The notes below the pieces were generated by a model. That model was not told the origin of the DNA. It did no database searches and was given only the letters and a program-made list of their open reading frames with translations. DNA of 44,142 bases from Aureispira sp045105775 (GTDB taxonomy: Bacteria > Bacteroidota > Bacteroidia > Chitinophagales > Saprospiraceae). Position 1 is the first letter of the stretch. Each line of letters opens with the position of its first letter. Made by a program: the position numbers and the translations under genes. The DNA lies in NCBI GenBank assembly GCA_045105775.1, contig JBGCDW010000157.1, forward strand, positions 1-44,142, read 5' to 3'. Of this stretch, positions 41,980-44,142 are shown in pieces.

Positions 41980-42507
41980 CTATCTCAATTCTCGAACCGT
42001 CAATTCTTCTAGTGTTTTGCCTGAAAATACGACTTCTAGATGGCGTGTTTCGGCTCTTGCAAGGGCGTTGAGTCCAGTACTCTGTGCAATTACCAAAACC
42101 TCATAATGCCACTCGTAGTGGTTTTTTGTCGTAATATTTAGTGTCTTTAGATTCAATTGCTTTAACTCTATCAATTGCCCATCAAATTGATCGTAATGCT
42201 GACTAATCATAGCTCGAACAAGCTTGTTCCATCCTTGCTGCTGTGCCTTGGAGGCATTTAGAAAGCCCTGTTCCAATGCTTGTTTATTTGTTTTATAAAA
42301 ATCACGCTGACGCAATGTTGTTCCATTTATTTTGCCCCAATACACCCACTCCTCCACTACCAATAAGATGGGATATACCACAGGCAATTCAAAAGCTTGG
42401 CAAGCCATAAAATAATCGGGCGACTGCACTTGTGCTTGTGCCAGATGTTGTCTGTTTTCAATTTCAACTATTGGATATTTATTCCAACCATAAAGCCATT
42501 TTAGCAT
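41980..42507 (-). CDS. Small protein of unknown function
   Basis: 175 residues if started at MLKWLYGWNKYPI, or 190 if at the upstream Met (42552). I prefer the shorter form because the 15 extra residues have no recognisable pattern, but this is not certain. No signal, no membrane segment, no recognised family; a central WNKLVRAMISQHYDQFDGQ and a beta-rich end are all that stands out. Codon use looks native. It lies about 90 nt upstream of the aminotransferase start on the same strand and could be co-transcribed with it. Confidence 0.6.
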   Translation of the reverse strand: MLKWLYGWNKYPIVEIENRQHLAQAQVQSPDYFMACQAFELPVVYPILLVVEEWVYWGKINGTTLRQRDFYKTNKQALEQGFLNASKAQQQGWNKLVRAMISQHYDQFDGQLIELKQLNLKTLNITTKNHYEWHYEVLVIAQSTGLNALARAETRHLEVVFSGKTLEELTVRELR

Positions 42508-42628
42508 AGATCTTAGAATTTTATAAAAAAAACACTCCTGTAACTTAACCATTCTTTATAAGACTTTGCTAGGGATTTATAGTCTTTTTAGTAGTGTTCT
42601 TCTCGAACTTATTTTATATTGTGTGGGA

Positions 42629-42661
42629 ACCTCTTTACACAAATAATAAGAGGTGTTTTTT
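42629..42661 (+). terminator. Leader terminator upstream of the DUF1015 gene
   Basis: ACCTCTT (42629-42635) pairs with AAGAGGT (42648-42654), 12-nt loop, then GTTTTTT. It sits 29 nt before the DUF1015 ATG on the same strand and no plus-strand gene ends upstream. It could be an attenuator, or the end of a small upstream transcript. The stem is only 7 bp. Confidence 0.5.
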
Positions 42662-42689
42662 AATTTTTCATGGCTAAACAATTCTTTGC

Positions 42690-43832
42690 ATGGCAACTAT
42701 TTCTCCTTTTCGGGCCGCATTACCTGACTTGACAGACATTATTTCCTTTGACGATTTTTTTGGCTCCGCCAAACGCAAGTTTCCCTTGTACCTAAGTGAT
42801 GGAATTTATCAACAAAACAAAAATGCAGCCGTATACATTTATCGCGTCAAACGCGCACATAGAAGCCATACAGGGGTACTGGCCTGTGCAGATGTCAAGG
42901 ATTATATAAATGGCCTAATCAAGCGTCATGAAAATACCTTGGCTGCCAAAGAGGCCAAGATGATGCGTTTGTTTGAAGAACGCCAAGCTTTGATCAAGCC
43001 CATTTTGCTGACTTATCCCAATGTGTTGGAAATTGATGCAATTGTTAATAGAATTACCTCTTCCAACTCGCCCTCTTTTAGTATTCCTTTTCAAGATGAA
43101 GAACATTTATTTTGGGAAATCAATGATAAAATCCGCATTGATGCCTTAAAAGTATTATTCAAGGACAATATTAAAGAAACCTATATTTGTGATGGACACC
43201 ATCGGGCTAAGACTTCAGAGATTTTTTATCGACGCTATATCGAAAATCAAGCACCTGATGATAAAAATACAGAATTTAACAATATGCTGGTTGCTTATTT
43301 CCCTGCTTCTGAAATTGAAATTCACAATTATAACCGAGTGATTGCCAGCTTAGACAATCTTAGCGAAGAGGATTTTTTGCAACAGCTCAAACAGTATTAC
43401 AAAATAAAAAAAGTAGAACACTCCCATACCCCTTTGCACCAGTACAATATGGGAATGCTACTTGACAGACAATGGTATAAATTAGAATTACTGTCCAAAT
43501 ACCACCCCAAAGCTGGCACCCCAACCAATGAAACACTAGATGTACACTTCCTCAATAAGTTTGTATTAGAAGGTATTCTAAACATTGAAGATGTTCGCAC
43601 AGAACCTGACATCAAATATATAGAAGGTCCCAAGGGGGCCTTTGGTCTAGAACGTCGTGTACGCGAAGGGCGTGCCAAGGTAGGATTCAATCTCTACCCT
43701 GTTGCACTCGAAGATTTGATCAAAATTTCGGACGAACAAGACACCCTTCCCCCAAAATCCACTTGGATAGAACCGAGAATGCGAAATGGGCTTATAGCAC
43801 ACTTGTATAAAAAATCCAATCATATCTTCTAA
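42690..43832 (+). CDS. DUF1015-family protein
   Basis: 380 residues with the family landmarks ISPFRAALP at the N-terminus, YLSDGIYQQ, YICDGHHRAKTSEIF (about 167-181, the conserved DGHHR), MLVAYFPASEIEIHNYNRVI, and a C-terminal EGRAKVGFNLYPV. Function is not established to my knowledge. The DGHHR motif recalls ATP/phosphate-handling ParB-like folds, but that is an inference. It is normally about this length. A terminator-like hairpin and a short out-of-frame reading frame (42670) lie just upstream. The gene is monocistronic, followed by repeats. Confidence 0.88.
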   Translation: MATISPFRAALPDLTDIISFDDFFGSAKRKFPLYLSDGIYQQNKNAAVYIYRVKRAHRSHTGVLACADVKDYINGLIKRHENTLAAKEAKMMRLFEERQALIKPILLTYPNVLEIDAIVNRITSSNSPSFSIPFQDEEHLFWEINDKIRIDALKVLFKDNIKETYICDGHHRAKTSEIFYRRYIENQAPDDKNTEFNNMLVAYFPASEIEIHNYNRVIASLDNLSEEDFLQQLKQYYKIKKVEHSHTPLHQYNMGMLLDRQWYKLELLSKYHPKAGTPTNETLDVHFLNKFVLEGILNIEDVRTEPDIKYIEGPKGAFGLERRVREGRAKVGFNLYPVALEDLIKISDEQDTLPPKSTWIEPRMRNGLIAHLYKKSNHIF

Positions 43833-43916
43833 TAAACCACTAAACTGTTCTTAGATACCATTTGTTCTAAAGGTATATAATTGAAGTTGTTTAAGAATAG
43901 CCTAATGTCGCTAATG
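43833..43916. other. Short spacer before the right-end repeat
   Basis: About 85 nt after the DUF1015 stop. No gene, promoter match or terminator that I can support. Confidence 0.3.
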
Positions 43917-44142
43917 AACCGAACGAAGTGAGCTCACAAGCACTCGCAGAGCGATCTGATCTATTTGATAGGGTCTATCAAATAATCAGCTTCCGTACTA
44001 AAGCTAATTTTGTCCTACTCATCGTTAAAAATTATTTTATGAACTCGCTCCGCTCGGTTGACTCCATAGCGCTGCTATGAACTAAATATGCAGGACTTTT
44101 ACTTACGTGAGCCCTTCGGGGTTGTACCTTTTAGGTACAACC
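43917..44142. repeat. Right-end copy of the interspersed repeat with foldback arms
   Basis: Fuller copy of the element at 1-97, in inverted orientation. Landmarks: foldback arms AACCGAACGAAGTGAGCTC (43917-43935) and GAACTCGCTCCGCTCGGTT (44041-44059), related as imperfect inverted repeats (15 of 19 matching); a strong hairpin TATTTGATAG-GGT-CTATCAAATA (43962-43984) extended by CTGAT/ATCAG; the shared blocks 44017-44032 and 44063-44088; and the terminal palindrome GGTTGTACCTTT-TAGGTACAACC (44120-44142) on which the window ends. No coding capacity. It resembles REP/MITE-type elements. Confidence 0.75.

Noticed and set aside
1..44142. tRNA, rRNA, transposase, phage or integrase genes
   Set aside because: No matching arms, motifs or long conserved frames were seen on either strand.
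1..44142. Proteins with a type IX C-terminal sorting domain
   Set aside because: None of the predicted secreted proteins ends with the expected LYPNP-like sorting segment, so no cargo is encoded here that I can see.

Overview
The window is chromosomal DNA from a member of the Bacteroidota. The evidence is a complete type IX secretion / gliding core in the order porP-gldK-gldL-gldM-gldN, SprF/PorP and Porin_10-type outer-membrane proteins, promoters of the TTG-N20-TAnnTTTG type used by this phylum, and AT-rich intergenic DNA without strong Shine-Dalgarno sites. A Cry-DASH gene, a second photolyase/cryptochrome gene and a TIGR03643/DUF2805 gene point to a light-exposed, probably marine lineage. 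Saprospira/Aureispira-like bacteria are my guess, not something the sequence proves. No tRNA, rRNA, CRISPR array, transposase or phage gene was seen.

Layout. (1) 1-170: an interspersed repeat whose inverted partner closes the window at 43917-44142, so the window may be one assembly contig broken at repeats. (2) 171-7000: a second gldN, a photolyase-family gene overlapping a DUF2805 gene, a tandemly duplicated outer-membrane barrel gene coupled to a beta/gamma-crystallin-like lipoprotein, and a Cry-DASH. (3) 7034-16963, all on the minus strand: a second gldM, then gldN, gldM, gldL, gldK, porP and a tail-anchored predicted pseudokinase. A Tat-exported PhoX-family gene (16960-18336) overlaps the pseudokinase by 4 nt, and a DUF3089 lipoprotein lies upstream. 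The extra gldM and gldN look like a second MN pair separated by the photolyase/barrel block. (4) 19811-25605: an unrecognised cytosolic protein, a Porin_10 protein, a small outer-membrane barrel, two near-identical tandem transcription units that look like roughly 60-nt small RNAs, and a SUKH-like/pentapeptide protein. (5) 25982-43832: mostly housekeeping genes: arginase, rpsT, 2-oxoglutarate dehydrogenase E1 with an unusual C-terminal helix-hairpin-helix-like tail, a GDP-mannose guanylyltransferase, truA, gcvT, a phosphohexomutase, pcm, a polytopic membrane protein, a MazG-like pyrophosphohydrolase, a DegT-family aminotransferase and a DUF1015 protein.

How the genes fit together. GldL and GldM form the inner-membrane motor of the type IX system, GldK and GldN the periplasmic/outer-membrane ring, and PorP an outer-membrane attachment or effector component. 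The duplicated GldM and GldN could build an alternative motor-ring variant using the single GldL and GldK seen here. ManC and the phosphohexomutase supply or use sugar phosphates for surface glycans, and the DegT aminotransferase and polytopic membrane protein fit that theme. The items most worth following up are the tandem small-RNA units (with a diverged third candidate near 34.7 kb), the pseudokinase in the secretion locus, the mosaic barrel-gene duplication, and the E1 dehydrogenase with a helix-hairpin-helix-like tail.
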